Source: Leucobacter komagatae (lineage in GTDB: Bacteria > Actinomycetota > Actinomycetes > Actinomycetales > Microbacteriaceae). Taken from it: DNA of 64,000 nt. The translations under genes and the position numbers were made by a program. The stretch is taken from NCBI RefSeq assembly GCF_006716085.1, contig NZ_VFON01000001.1, positions 3,228,531 to 3,292,530 of the forward strand. The letters run 5' to 3'. Positions within the stretch are counted from its first letter, which is position 1. Each line of letters begins with the position of its first letter. This document shows, in pieces, positions 1-8,099 of the stretch. The notes below the pieces were generated by a model, which had not been told where the DNA came from, searched no databases, and saw only the letters and a list, made by a program, of their open reading frames with translations.

Positions 1-1
1 A

Positions 2-2740
2 CACGCAGTCAAACCCGCTCCGGACGGAATGGCGCCGATCTCGTCGTCCCGCACCGTCAGTGGTAAGCCCTTGGTCGGGCACGCCGGCGAGTACTCGTTT
101 CCTGGGCTTGGTAACACTGGCGAGATTCGCGCATTCGATGGGCGTTGCATGACGCAGACCGAGCCGATGACCATGATGGCCTGCAACGGCATGGATCTTC
201 AGCAGTTCACGCTCCGTGCTGACGGCCAGCTTGTCGCGGCGTCGACCGGATATGGCATTGTCGGGCGACAGCGGAACTCAACGGACGGTAACCCGCCGAT
301 GTACGCGAACTACGAGGTGATGGGTGGGTCTCAGCTGCGCACCGACCTGCTGAGCCCCTCGACGCCGGACTACCCCGCGTTCTCTGCGCGCTTCCAGTCA
401 TCCGACGCGGTCGCAAGGTCTGCGGTTCTCGTTGGTACGGGCAAGCCCGGAACGGAGGTCAGCCTGAACGGTGGCCCTCGCGTAGTCGTTGGCCCTTACG
501 GTTGGTCTGCAACGGTGACGAACCTGAATCTCGGGCAGAACTCAGTACGTGTTGACGTTTTTGAGGGTGGCCGATGGCTTGAGAGCGCTACAGTCCAGGT
601 CAACCTGCAGCTGAATGCTCTCAGCGCTCAGGTTGATTTCTCGAACGACCTCGCGCAGAACGCGACGATCTCTGGCTACGCGCACCCCGGCGCAGCGGTC
701 GAGATTTGGCAGGGGAACACCCGTGTAACGACTGTCAACGCGAACGGCTCAAACGGATACTTTTCGGCGGGTATCGCCGCACCAAACGCCGGCGGCGTGA
801 AGACCTACACGGTCAAGCAGGTCGTCGGTGGCACGGCAGCTCCCGGCAGCGTTGACGTCTCCGCAGACTACGGCTCAGCCGTCACGATTTCGACACCACT
901 GAACGGGCAGACCCATGGCGGCGGCGCACTGCGTTTCCAGGGTTACGGTGTGCCTGGCGGCAACGTGGTGCTCGCTCAGCGCGGGGTCGCAGGCCAGCTC
1001 GGCTCGGCCACCGTCGCGTCGAACGGCCTGTGGACGATCGACGTCGCAAACGTTGCGAAACGAAACCTCAGCTTTGATGTCACCCAGACGGGTCGCGGAG
1101 CAAACGTCACGACAGCAGCGGTCGAGATCAATCCCGGCGTGAAGGACGAGGAGCTCACCGTGCTCACGCCCGCCGAGGGCGCGAAGCTGAAGGAGGGTAT
1201 CGTCACCTTCACCGGCACCGCGAACGCCGGAGCGTCGATTGAGCTCCGCTCGAACCTGACCGGTGCCCTGCTCGGGTCGACAACGGCGCGTGCCGACAGC
1301 ACCTGGTCTGCCTCGGTGAACCGTGCGCTGACCGCCGGAAACTACACGATTCTTGTGAAGAACGCTGGTCTTGAGGTCGCTCGATCATTCGTGATCGAAG
1401 CCCCCGCGGTGCAGGAGCGCCTGACCGTCGTGACGCCCGCGGCGGGCGCGAAATTGAACCCCGGCACCGTGACCTTCACCGGAACGGCAAACCCCGGCGC
1501 GAAGGTTGAGCTTCGCTCGAACGTGTCAGGTGCACTGCTCGGCAGCACAACCGCGAAGGCAGACGGCACCTGGGTGACCGATGTGAACCGCCAGCTCGGC
1601 GCCGGCGACTACACCATCGTTGTGAAGAACGGCTCGCTCACCGTTCCGCGCTCGTTCACGGTGGGCACGCCCGCCGCTCAGGAGCGCCTCGAAGTGACCG
1701 CTCCGGCAGCGGGGGAGCGGCTGCGCCCCGGCACCGTCACCTTCGTTGGCACGGCGAACCCCGGCGCCCGCATTGAGCTCGTCTCGAACGTCTCGGGCGG
1801 TCTCCTCGGCAGTACGACCGCGAAGTCTGACGGCACCTGGGTGACCGACGTCAACCGTCAGCTCGGCAAGGGCGACTACGTGATCGTCGTGAAGAATGGC
1901 GCGCTCAAAGTGACGCGGGCGTTCTCGATTGGCGATCAGCCCATCGGTGCCCCGCTCACCGTGACAAGCCCCGCGCAGAACGCGGTCCTCGAACCCGGAA
2001 CGGTTGAGTTCATGGGTACTTCCGAGCCCGGCGCCAGCATCGAAATCCGCTCGAAGAGCACCAGCGCGCTGCTCGGCACGGGCACGGCGAGCGGCAGCGG
2101 CAACTGGGCGGTGACGCTGAATCGCAAGCTCGGCGTCGACAACTACTTCCTGCAGGTGAAGTCGGGGAGCCAGACCGTCGACCGTCAGTTCTCGGTCGCT
2201 GAGAAGACGGTGCCCGGGGAGCGACTTGACGTCGTGACCCCGGCCGCGGGCAGCACGCTCCGGAGCGGCCAGGTCACCTTCACCGGTACCGCGAACCCCG
2301 GCGCGAAGGTGCAGCTGCGCTCGAACGTCTCGGGCATCGTGCTCGGGGAAGGGACCGCGAACTCGGCCGGGAACTGGAGCGCGACAACCACGAACGCCCT
2401 CGGCGAGGGCACCTACACGATCGTCGTGGCAAACGGGAAGCTGCGCGTTGAGCGCACGTTCCGCATCTCCGACGCGCCTGTGATCGGGCTGCTCGAAGTG
2501 ACAAGCCCGGCTCAGAACGCGGTCGTCAACCCGGGCCCGGTCACCTTCACGGGCATCGCCGAGCCGGGAGCGAGAGTCGTGCTTCGTTCCAACGTCTCAG
2601 GCCTGACGCTCGGTGAAGGCACAGCGATGGGAAGCGGAAACTGGTCGGTCACGACCAACATGCAGCTCGGCGTCGCCACATACACAATCCTTGTGGAGAG
2701 CTCGGGCAACCAGGTCGCGCGAACCTTCCAGGTGCGATAG
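2..2740 (+). CDS. Large surface/secreted protein with ricin-like N-part and Ig-like repeats (5' partial)
   Basis: The reading frame is open to the left window edge, so the true start and any signal peptide lie outside; the first in-window ATG is at 29. The first ~110 residues carry a ricin-B-type pattern (RCMTQ..., ACNG, QQFTL, DGQL), which in that family binds carbohydrate. Residues ~125-370 hold about three divergent Ig-like domains, and residues ~375-903 hold six near-identical Ig-like domains of ~89 residues, each with TPAxGxxL, VTFTGTAxPGAxxELRSNxSG and a closing YTIxVKNG stretch. No sorting signal or C-terminal membrane segment follows the last repeat. An extracellular adhesin or carbohydrate-binding role is inferred; the ligand is unknown. 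Confidence 0.85.
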   Translation, partial: HAVKPAPDGMAPISSSRTVSGKPLVGHAGEYSFPGLGNTGEIRAFDGRCMTQTEPMTMMACNGMDLQQFTLRADGQLVAASTGYGIVGRQRNSTDGNPPMYANYEVMGGSQLRTDLLSPSTPDYPAFSARFQSSDAVARSAVLVGTGKPGTEVSLNGGPRVVVGPYGWSATVTNLNLGQNSVRVDVFEGGRWLESATVQVNLQLNALSAQVDFSNDLAQNATISGYAHPGAAVEIWQGNTRVTTVNANGSNGYFSAGIAAPNAGGVKTYTVKQVVGGTAAPGSVDVSADYGSAVTISTPLNGQTHGGGALRFQGYGVPGGNVVLAQRGVAGQLGSATVASNGLWTIDVANVAKRNLSFDVTQTGRGANVTTAAVEINPGVKDEELTVLTPAEGAKLKEGIVTFTGTANAGASIELRSNLTGALLGSTTARADSTWSASVNRALTAGNYTILVKNAGLEVARSFVIEAPAVQERLTVVTPAAGAKLNPGTVTFTGTANPGAKVELRSNVSGALLGSTTAKADGTWVTDVNRQLGAGDYTIVVKNGSLTVPRSFTVGTPAAQERLEVTAPAAGERLRPGTVTFVGTANPGARIELVSNVSGGLLGSTTAKSDGTWVTDVNRQLGKGDYVIVVKNGALKVTRAFSIGDQPIGAPLTVTSPAQNAVLEPGTVEFMGTSEPGASIEIRSKSTSALLGTGTASGSGNWAVTLNRKLGVDNYFLQVKSGSQTVDRQFSVAEKTVPGERLDVVTPAAGSTLRSGQVTFTGTANPGAKVQLRSNVSGIVLGEGTANSAGNWSATTTNALGEGTYTIVVANGKLRVERTFRISDAPVIGLLEVTSPAQNAVVNPGPVTFTGIAEPGARVVLRSNVSGLTLGEGTAMGSGNWSVTTNMQLGVATYTILVESSGNQVARTFQVR
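1153..2737 (+). repeat. Six tandem ~267-bp coding repeats (Ig-like domains)
   Basis: Repeat units begin near 1153, 1420, 1687, 1957, 2224 and 2491. Each encodes about 89 residues and opens with an LTVxTPAxGA-like segment. The nucleotide similarity between units is high, so unit number could change by recombination. Confidence 0.85.
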
Positions 2741-2787
2741 CGGTAAGCAGTAGCGAACCGAGTGCAGGCTCCGTTTCGGGGCAGTTC

Positions 2788-2826
2788 GGGGCTGGCGTCT
2801 GGGAATCATTCCCGGCCGCCAGCCCC
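2788..2826 (+). terminator. Hairpin terminator after the surface-protein gene
   Basis: A perfect 10-bp stem (GGGGCTGGCG, 2788-2797, with CGCCAGCCCC, 2817-2826) encloses a second inverted repeat (GGGAAT/ATTCCC). It lies 47 bp after the stop codon at 2740. No T-run follows, as is common in high-GC actinobacteria. Confidence 0.65.
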
Positions 2827-2920
2827 GCCCGCGTGCCCGGTTCGCTGTTGAGTCGCGAAGTGCGGGATACTGGTGGGTGGCGCATTTTCGCCCGCACGCA
2901 CCTTGGGGAGGGCACGCATC

Positions 2921-3445
2921 ATGGATCTGTCGGCTACGAACGAATCACCGCTGAACCGCTACGGATCGCTGGAGGAAGCCCTCGTGCACCGGCGTGCACC
3001 GGTGCCGAACCGCGTGTTTCTGCGCACCATGTTGAACCGGATTCCGGTCGAGCGGCTCATGCGGGCCGAGGGCGGCATCACCGTCGTGCGGTCGGACGGT
3101 GGCCCCGACATTCAGGTGCGCCAGGGCTACTCGGTCGGGTTCATGTCGGAAGAGGACGCGATCGCCGCGGCCGGCAGCGAGGCGCCGCGGTGGCGCAGCA
3201 GTCGTCGGCCCGGGATGTGGGCCGTTGACCACCCCCTGCACGGGCGCGGCTCGATCATCGAGGCCGAGGAGCTCGCGGCCGAGCGTGGCCCAGTGAAGGC
3301 GTCGCGCGCGAAGGGCACCCGGGCTGCGAAGCCGAAGGCCGAGCCGAAGGTGAAGCCCGCGGCCCAGCAGGAGCGCGTGCAGCCAGTCTGCCCGAACTGC
3401 TTCATGATGATGGCGCTGTCGGGCGTCTGCGGCAACTGCTCGTAG
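2921..3445 (+). CDS. Hypothetical protein with C-terminal zinc-ribbon-like motif
   Basis: This 174-residue protein is not one I recognise by name. The ATG at 2921 is preferred over an in-frame ATG at 2873 because GGGGAG lies 10 bases upstream and the protein begins with a sensible MDLSATNES. The middle contains an arginine/tryptophan-containing segment around a WAVDHPLHGRGS motif. A lysine/alanine/proline-rich linker (about residues 120-150) follows. The C-terminus has two CxxC pairs (CPNC and CGNC), which look like a zinc ribbon. A nucleic-acid or zinc-binding role is possible but only inferred. It stands between the terminator of the surface protein and the pseudouridine synthase gene. Confidence 0.7.
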   Translation: MDLSATNESPLNRYGSLEEALVHRRAPVPNRVFLRTMLNRIPVERLMRAEGGITVVRSDGGPDIQVRQGYSVGFMSEEDAIAAAGSEAPRWRSSRRPGMWAVDHPLHGRGSIIEAEELAAERGPVKASRAKGTRAAKPKAEPKVKPAAQQERVQPVCPNCFMMMALSGVCGNCS

Positions 3446-3487
3446 CCCGCGGAGGCCGAGGGTAGCCGCTGGCGGTAGGCTCGTCTG

Positions 3488-4450
3488 GTGCCCCCGCGTT
3501 CTCCATTGCCCCAGCGTATGGGGCTTGACGCCGCCTGGCTGAACACCGCGGCGCGGCCTGGCGAAGACCCGCGGGCGTGGCGCTCAATGCACGACTGGCT
3601 GCACTTCCGGGTCGGCGCGCACATCGATGTCGACGCATTCATCGCGGGCGGCAGGTTCGTGCTCGAGTCGGGCGACCCCGTGCTCGCCGGCGACCCGTAC
3701 CGGTCGAACGTGTTCGTGTGGTTCTATCGCGACCTGCCAGACGAGGCCCCGGTGCCCGGCAGCATTCCGGTGCTGTTCCGCGACGACCGCATCGTTGTCG
3801 TGGATAAGCCGGCCTTCCTCTCGACGATTCCGCGGGGCCGCCACGTGCGCGAGAGCGTCGTCGTGCGCATGCGCCACGAGCTCGGCCTGCCCGAGCTCAC
3901 CCCGATGCACCGCCTCGATCGGGTGACGTCTGGCGTGCTGCTCATGTCGATCGAGCGCAGGTACCGCGGCGCGTACCAGACGATGTTTCAAGACGGCGAG
4001 GTGACAAAGACCTACCGGGCCGTCGCGCCGCTGCTGGAGGGGCTCGAGCTCCCGGCGACGGTGCGGAACCACCTGCACAAGGTGCCGGGAACGATGCAGG
4101 CCGAGGTGCTCACAGGCAAGGAGCCGAACTCGGAGTCGCTCGTCGAGCTTGAGCGCGCGCTGAGCCCCGATGAAGAGGCCCTGCTCGGCGGTGAGCCCGG
4201 TCGCGCGGTGTATCGCCTCACCCCGCGCACGGGCAAGACGCATCAGCTGCGCATCCACCTGTGGAGCCTTGGGATCCCGATCGAGGGAGATCCGCTCTAC
4301 CCGGTGGCCCGTGACGTCGCGATCGATGATTTCACAACGCCGCTCCAGCTGCTCGCGAGCGAGCTGCGGTTCACCGACCCCGTGGACGGCAGCGAGCGAT
4401 GCTTTGTGAGCGAGCGCGCACTGCCGCTCGCGGCGCACCCGGCTACGTAG
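3488..4450 (+). CDS. RluA-family 23S rRNA/tRNA pseudouridine synthase
   Basis: The 320-residue product belongs to the RluA family, which converts specific uridines in rRNA or tRNA to pseudouridine. The family's catalytic signature HRLDRVTSGVLLMS is at about residues 141-154, with the aspartate as the catalytic residue. The downstream RTGKTHQLRIHL block and GDPLYP motif are also typical. The start is a GTG at 3488. An N-terminal S4-like domain is not obvious. The exact target uridine cannot be told from sequence. It is a monocistronic gene with 42 bp upstream and 213 bp downstream free of other genes. Confidence 0.88.
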   Translation: MPPRSPLPQRMGLDAAWLNTAARPGEDPRAWRSMHDWLHFRVGAHIDVDAFIAGGRFVLESGDPVLAGDPYRSNVFVWFYRDLPDEAPVPGSIPVLFRDDRIVVVDKPAFLSTIPRGRHVRESVVVRMRHELGLPELTPMHRLDRVTSGVLLMSIERRYRGAYQTMFQDGEVTKTYRAVAPLLEGLELPATVRNHLHKVPGTMQAEVLTGKEPNSESLVELERALSPDEEALLGGEPGRAVYRLTPRTGKTHQLRIHLWSLGIPIEGDPLYPVARDVAIDDFTTPLQLLASELRFTDPVDGSERCFVSERALPLAAHPAT

Positions 4451-4578
4451 CGCTGGCGTCAGCCTCGGGTTCATGGGAGTCTCCAAACTGCCCCTTGAAC
4501 GTTCCCTGGGCAGCAACTGGGCAGTAGCTGGGAGGCGCAACAACTTCTCTGATTGATTTGTGACGAATCCGGTCGCAC

Positions 4579-4595
4579 CTACGACCTATTCGTAG
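4579..4595. promoter_or_regulatory. Inverted repeat CTACGA-N5-TCGTAG upstream of the Asp23 operon
   Basis: A perfect 6-bp inverted repeat (4579-4584 and 4590-4595) lies 68 bp before the first Asp23 gene in a 213-bp intergenic region. Its placement suits an operator. No regulator can be assigned from sequence. Confidence 0.4.
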
Positions 4596-4663
4596 AGCGA
4601 CGTTCTTCGCTCGAACAGACGGCGCGGCCGTTCGGGCCACGCCACCAATGAGAGGACACTCTG

Positions 4664-5179
4664 ATGGCTACCGAAGAGAAGAACACTAACGCCCCTGCGA
4701 CTGCCGAGGCCGCTGCCGCCTCACGTTCGGCTCAGGCGCCCGCTACCTCCTCCCGCGTTGACCGAGTGCAGTTCTCGCACTCGTCAGGCGAAGAAACCCC
4801 CTCCGAGGGGCGCACCATCGTCGCAGAGGGCGTCGTCGCAAAGATCGCTGGCATCGCCGCACGCGAGGTCTCCGGGGTCTACGCGCTCGGCGGCGGCGGG
4901 GCGCGCGCCCTCGGCGCGATCAGGGACGCAATGAACGCGACCGACCTCACGCAGGGCGTGAAGGTTGAGGTCGGTGAGACGCAGGCTGCCGCAGACATCA
5001 CGATCGTTGTCGACTACCCGGCCCCCATCCAGGAGGTCGCCGAGAACGTGCGCAGCGCCGTCGCGGGCGCCATTAGCCGCATGGTCGGGCTCGAGGTGGT
5101 CGAGGTGAACATCGACGTGAACGATGTCCACCTGCCGAGCGACGACGCTGACGACGACGAAGAGTCGCGCGTCTCATGA
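4664..5179 (+). CDS. Asp23/Gls24 family envelope stress response protein
   Basis: The 171-residue protein has a low-complexity Ala/Thr/Ser-rich N-terminus (1-40). The Asp23/Gls24 (DUF322) domain follows at about residues 45-160, recognisable by TIVAEGVVAKIAGIAAREVSGVYAL and by IxxxVxxxIxRMVGLEVVEVNI. In Gram-positives such proteins associate with the cytoplasmic membrane through AmaP and help the cell resist envelope stress. RBS GAGAGGA precedes the ATG. It is first in a tightly packed operon and overlaps the next gene by 4 bases (ATGA). It ends in an acidic tail rich in Asp. Confidence 0.92.
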   Translation: MATEEKNTNAPATAEAAAASRSAQAPATSSRVDRVQFSHSSGEETPSEGRTIVAEGVVAKIAGIAAREVSGVYALGGGGARALGAIRDAMNATDLTQGVKVEVGETQAAADITIVVDYPAPIQEVAENVRSAVAGAISRMVGLEVVEVNIDVNDVHLPSDDADDDEESRVS

Positions 5180-5367
5180 GCGCCACCGTCACCGGGGCGG
5201 CCATAGGCGCTGTGCTCGCCTTCGCGGGGCTCGTGTTCGGGTTCTGGGGCTTCCTGCTCGTCGCGATCCTTATGGGCCTCGGCGCCCTCGCGGGGCGCGT
5301 CGTGTCTGGCGAGCTTGACCTACGGGCACTCGCGGGCGTCTTCACAGGCAGGCGAACCTCGTCATGA
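5176..5367 (+). CDS. Small membrane protein of the Asp23 locus (DUF2273-like)
   Basis: The 63-residue product has two closely spaced hydrophobic segments (about 5-23 and 25-43), then a short basic tail ending in GRRTSS. Small proteins of this build (DUF2273-like) lie next to Asp23 and AmaP genes in Firmicutes and actinobacteria. It overlaps the preceding Asp23 gene and the following one by 4 bases each, so translation is probably coupled. Its role as membrane partner of the Asp23 proteins is inferred from this arrangement. Confidence 0.8.
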   Translation: MSATVTGAAIGAVLAFAGLVFGFWGFLLVAILMGLGALAGRVVSGELDLRALAGVFTGRRTSS

Positions 5368-5750
5368 GCGCCGCGGCCGTTGAAGCGCCAAGCCGTGCGA
5401 CGGTCGACCCCCACAGCGACACTCGGGGCGCCATCCGCGTCCAACCAAGAGCGCTTGAAAAAGCAGTCCGCGAGGCAGCGGCGACGTGTGCAGGGGCGCC
5501 GCGTGGCGACGTTCGAGTCGAACTCGCGGAGTGGGGCGGCGCCCTGACGGTTCGGATCGCCACAAAGTTGCCGATACCCGCGCTCGAACGCACCGAGGCC
5601 GTGCTGGCCGAGACACCCATAGTCGAGCGCGTTCGCGCGATGCAGCACGCGCTCGTTCGTGATCTCGCTCACCTCACAGGGCGCGACATTCGGCGAGTTT
5701 CGGTGACCGTTACTGGCGCGATCATCCCCGAACGAAAGCGGGTGAGATAA
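5364..5750 (+). CDS. Asp23/Gls24-like protein, short paralogue
   Basis: The 128-residue product resembles the core of an Asp23/Gls24 domain: an N-terminal IRVQPRALEKAVREAAA helix, a VRVELAEWGGALTVRIATKLPIP strand pair, and a final helix leading to VSVTVTGAII. It is shorter and more divergent than the first protein of the operon. It probably forms mixed complexes with it at the membrane (inference). The start overlaps the previous gene by 4 bases. The stop codon TAA is directly followed by the ATG of the next gene. Confidence 0.75.
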   Translation: MSAAAVEAPSRATVDPHSDTRGAIRVQPRALEKAVREAAATCAGAPRGDVRVELAEWGGALTVRIATKLPIPALERTEAVLAETPIVERVRAMQHALVRDLAHLTGRDIRRVSVTVTGAIIPERKRVR

Positions 5751-6329
5751 ATGGCACACGATGTCCTCACGAGGGTCGTGCGACGGGAGACACACTCACC
5801 GCGCACGGTCGCCACGGTCGCCACGCTCGCCGTTGTCGTGGCTCTTGCGGTGTACGTCGGGATCGAGCTCGTACTGCACCTTCTCGGAGCTGCGCCGCTG
5901 CTCGCAAGGCCAGCGGAGGCGCTCGACTGGGTCGCTGCAGCCCCCTTTGAGAGCGCCGGAACGATGGCCATGGCAGCTGTCGTCGCTGTGCTCGGCCTCG
6001 TGCTCGTCGTGCTTGCGATCACGCCCGGCCGGCGGTCTCGACACGAGATCATGGGGCCTCCCCACGCCGTCGTCGTGGACAACGGCGTGGTCGCTGCGGC
6101 TGTCGCCGACAGGGTACGCCGAGAGCTCGACCTCTCGGCGGGAGGGGCGACCGTTGGCATTGCGCACCGCAGTGCTGACGTCACCGTGCGGCCCGAGCCC
6201 GGCCAGGTGATCGAACCCGCTCGCGTACGTGAGATCGCGGCCGACGAGCTCGCGGGGTACGGCCTCACCCCGCGCGTGCGGGTTCGAGCGCGCGTGCTCT
6301 CGAAAGCGCCGGAGGGAGATACCGCATGA
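5751..6329 (+). CDS. Two-TM membrane protein of the Asp23 locus (DUF6286-like)
   Basis: This 192-residue protein has two strong transmembrane segments (about residues 19-42 and 60-83, the latter LVLVVLAITPGRR-like) and a cytoplasmic C-terminal domain of ~100 residues. That domain repeats Asp23-like features (VVAAAVADRVRRELDLS, ADVTVRPEPG). Proteins of this type sit in actinobacterial Asp23 clusters and resemble DUF6286. The ATG is immediately after the previous stop, and the 3' end overlaps the following gene by 4 bases. A scaffold role for Asp23 proteins at the membrane is inferred. Confidence 0.75.
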   Translation: MAHDVLTRVVRRETHSPRTVATVATLAVVVALAVYVGIELVLHLLGAAPLLARPAEALDWVAAAPFESAGTMAMAAVVAVLGLVLVVLAITPGRRSRHEIMGPPHAVVVDNGVVAAAVADRVRRELDLSAGGATVGIAHRSADVTVRPEPGQVIEPARVREIAADELAGYGLTPRVRVRARVLSKAPEGDTA

Positions 6330-6943
6330 ACGCAACGAATCGCGCGGTGAACCGCATCGTGCTGTGCGTCGTCGGGCTCGCACTCTTCGCCGCAGGAGCG
6401 ATCACCGCAGCCGCAGCCGTCTCACCGGACGCGCGACGGTTCTGGGAGTCATTCGTTGACGGCGCTGGAAAGTGGCTCGTCGATACTGACGCGGCAACAC
6501 GAATTCACGAATCGACGACGCTGAGCTGGCTCTCAGCCGGAGTGCTGGCGCTACTCGTCGTCATCGTCACCGTGGCCGTCATCATCGTTCTCCGGCTCGG
6601 CGGGGGTCGCAGCAGCACCGTGACCCGATCTGAGGCGATCGACGGCGCGATTGGCCCCGTGACGGTGTTGCAGGGGTTCGCGCAGGACGCGCTCGGAGAA
6701 TCGCTTCACCGCGACGAGAGCATCCTCGCCGCGAAGGTCACCACGAGCCGTATCCGGGGGGAAGACGTGCTGCACGTCGCTGTGACCCCAAGACAAAACG
6801 CGTCACCCATCATCACTGCACGGACAGTGACGACACTCGTCGACAACCTCGCCAGGTTGACCGGAGCTAAGACTCCGACCTTCGTGTCGATACACGCGGG
6901 CCTGCGGTCGAAGCTCGCCGCAGACCAGGCTAGGGTGCGCTAG
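6326..6943 (+). CDS. AmaP-like Asp23 membrane anchor protein
   Basis: The 205-residue product has two transmembrane helices (about 8-30 and 70-92) separated by ~40 extracytoplasmic residues, then a cytoplasmic domain. This is the layout of alkaline shock response membrane anchor protein AmaP, which tethers Asp23 to the membrane. The C-terminal domain (DGAIGPVTVLQGFAQDAL through VTPRQNASP) is Asp23-like. It is the last of the five overlapping genes that start at 4664. A short CCCCG/CGGGG hairpin follows the stop. Confidence 0.75.
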   Translation: MNATNRAVNRIVLCVVGLALFAAGAITAAAAVSPDARRFWESFVDGAGKWLVDTDAATRIHESTTLSWLSAGVLALLVVIVTVAVIIVLRLGGGRSSTVTRSEAIDGAIGPVTVLQGFAQDALGESLHRDESILAAKVTTSRIRGEDVLHVAVTPRQNASPIITARTVTTLVDNLARLTGAKTPTFVSIHAGLRSKLAADQARVR

Positions 6944-6958
6944 CCCCGTTCGGCGGGG
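6944..6958 (+). terminator. Short GC hairpin between AmaP-like gene and next small gene
   Basis: CCCCG (6944-6948) and CGGGG (6954-6958) form a 5-bp stem directly after the stop codon. It is too short to be a firm terminator and may only attenuate read-through into the next small gene. Confidence 0.3.
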
Positions 6959-6983
6959 AACGGCGCTGAGGGAGAGGAAGAGC

Positions 6984-7199
6984 ATGTTGAAGAACTTGAT
7001 GATCGTCGCAGTGATTGGTGCGGCGGCCTACTGGGTCGGCGTGGAGTCAGCCAAGTCGCGAGGCAAGAACTACGAAGATCTTCGCCATCAGATCGAACGC
7101 TTGTGGACGAGCCCGGAAGCGACGAAAGCGCGGAAGAAGCGGGCGAAGAAGGCGCAGCGTCTCATGAAGAAAGCCCAGAAGCGGGTGCTGAGCGCGTAG
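6984..7199 (+). CDS. Small single-TM, Lys/Arg-rich protein
   Basis: The 71-residue product has one N-terminal hydrophobic segment (residues 4-20). A glutamine/arginine helix follows, then a very basic tail (KARKKRAKKAQRLMKKAQKR). RBS GGAGAGGAAG lies just upstream of the ATG. Similar short proteins close actinobacterial Asp23 clusters. I do not recognise a defined family. A membrane-tethered nucleic-acid or phospholipid-binding role is only a guess from the charge. Confidence 0.65.
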   Translation: MLKNLMIVAVIGAAAYWVGVESAKSRGKNYEDLRHQIERLWTSPEATKARKKRAKKAQRLMKKAQKRVLSA

Positions 7200-7257
7200 C
7201 GCCGGTACCCGCGTCTCACCCATCACCATCACTACCACCACCAAACAGGAGGACACG

Positions 7258-7326
7258 ATGAGCGCAGGAGACAAGATCAAAGCCCCGGGTGCGCTTGAAG
7301 CCGTCACGGACACGTTTACGGACTAA
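7258..7326 (+). CDS. 22-codon ORF with strong RBS, CsbD-like start (possible remnant)
   Basis: An ATG at 7258 preceded by AGGAGG (7248-7253) opens a 22-residue peptide beginning MSAGDKIKA. This start resembles CsbD-type stress proteins, which often lie near Asp23 genes, but the frame stops after 22 codons and the rest does not match CsbD. It could be a decayed csbD or a genuine small peptide. The strong RBS and the terminator hairpin that follows argue that it is translated. Confidence 0.4.
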   Translation: MSAGDKIKAPGALEAVTDTFTD

Positions 7327-7362
7327 CGCGCTCGGGGCGAGGCTCAAACAGCCCCACCCCGA

Positions 7363-7401
7363 GGTCGCCTTGGCTGTGGAATCCCCACAGCCAAGGCGAC
7401 C
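7363..7401 (+). terminator. Perfect 17-bp hairpin terminator of the Asp23 operon
   Basis: Two perfectly complementary 17-base arms (7363-7379 and 7385-7401, core CGCCTTGGCTGTGG) are separated by 5 bases. It follows the small ORF ending at 7326. There is no T-tract, but the length of the stem makes a transcription end very likely. Confidence 0.75.
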
Positions 7402-7532
7402 AGAACAGCTTCGATATACGGAAACAGACAAACTCAGGCCCACTGAACGGTCGCCTACCGAGGATGGACATAGCAGCTTTCGGGCCGCACACAGACTCCG
7501 CAGAACGGCCAGCGCCACGAGGGGAGCGATGG

Positions 7533-8099
7533 ATGAGGGAAGAGCAGCACCGCGATGAGTTCGCTGCGGCCACCGACAGGATCCTCGCCGGGCGCGCTGC
7601 TGACGGAGACGCCGAGGCATTCGCCGCGCTCGTGCGAAGATACGCGCCCATGATGAGCGCCTACGCCAGGCGAATCTTGCCGGGTACATCCGAAATCGAT
7701 GATGTCGTCCAGGAGACGTTCATCACCGCGTGGGAGCAGCTGTCAACCCTTGAGCGCCCGGAACAGGTGAAGAGCTGGCTCATGAGAATCACGAGCCGGA
7801 AAGCGATCGACCGAATCAGGGCAACCAAAGTACACTCCGATTTCCAGGAGGTGGAGATCTCGGTGCCGCAGGCATCGGACCCGCCCCGCCGCGCTGAAGC
7901 TAGCGCGGGGGTTGCGGCGCTCGGCGAGGCGCTCGGCGAACTGCCTGATCGTGAACGTCAGTGCTGGGTGCTCCGAGAAATCGGCGGCCACAGCTACGAG
8001 GAGATCTCTGAGGAACTCGGGATCCCGCTTTCCACGGTGCGCGGGCAACTCGCGCGCGCCCGCAAACACATTATTGTTCGAATGGAGGAGTGGCGATGA
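7533..8099 (+). CDS. RNA polymerase sigma factor, sigma-70/ECF type
   Basis: The ~188-residue product shows a region 2 (FAALVRRYAPMMSAYARRIL, DDVVQETFITAWEQL) at about 25-90 and a region 4 (LGELPDRERQCWVLREIGG, YEEISEELGIPLSTVRGQLARARK) at about 130-185. This is the layout of ECF sigma factors that direct RNA polymerase to stress genes. The ATG at 7533 is preferred over 7464 because GAGGGGAG lies about 5-10 bases upstream. Its stop overlaps the ATG of the next gene (ATGA), which encodes an anti-sigma-like/Asp23 protein. It probably controls the neighbouring envelope-stress operon (inference). Confidence 0.9.
   Translation: MREEQHRDEFAAATDRILAGRAADGDAEAFAALVRRYAPMMSAYARRILPGTSEIDDVVQETFITAWEQLSTLERPEQVKSWLMRITSRKAIDRIRATKVHSDFQEVEISVPQASDPPRRAEASAGVAALGEALGELPDRERQCWVLREIGGHSYEEISEELGIPLSTVRGQLARARKHIIVRMEEWR

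Noticed and set aside
2833..3228. 131-codon ORF overlapping the zinc-ribbon hypothetical gene
   Set aside because: It is Arg/His-rich without motifs and overlaps the better-supported frame starting at 2921.
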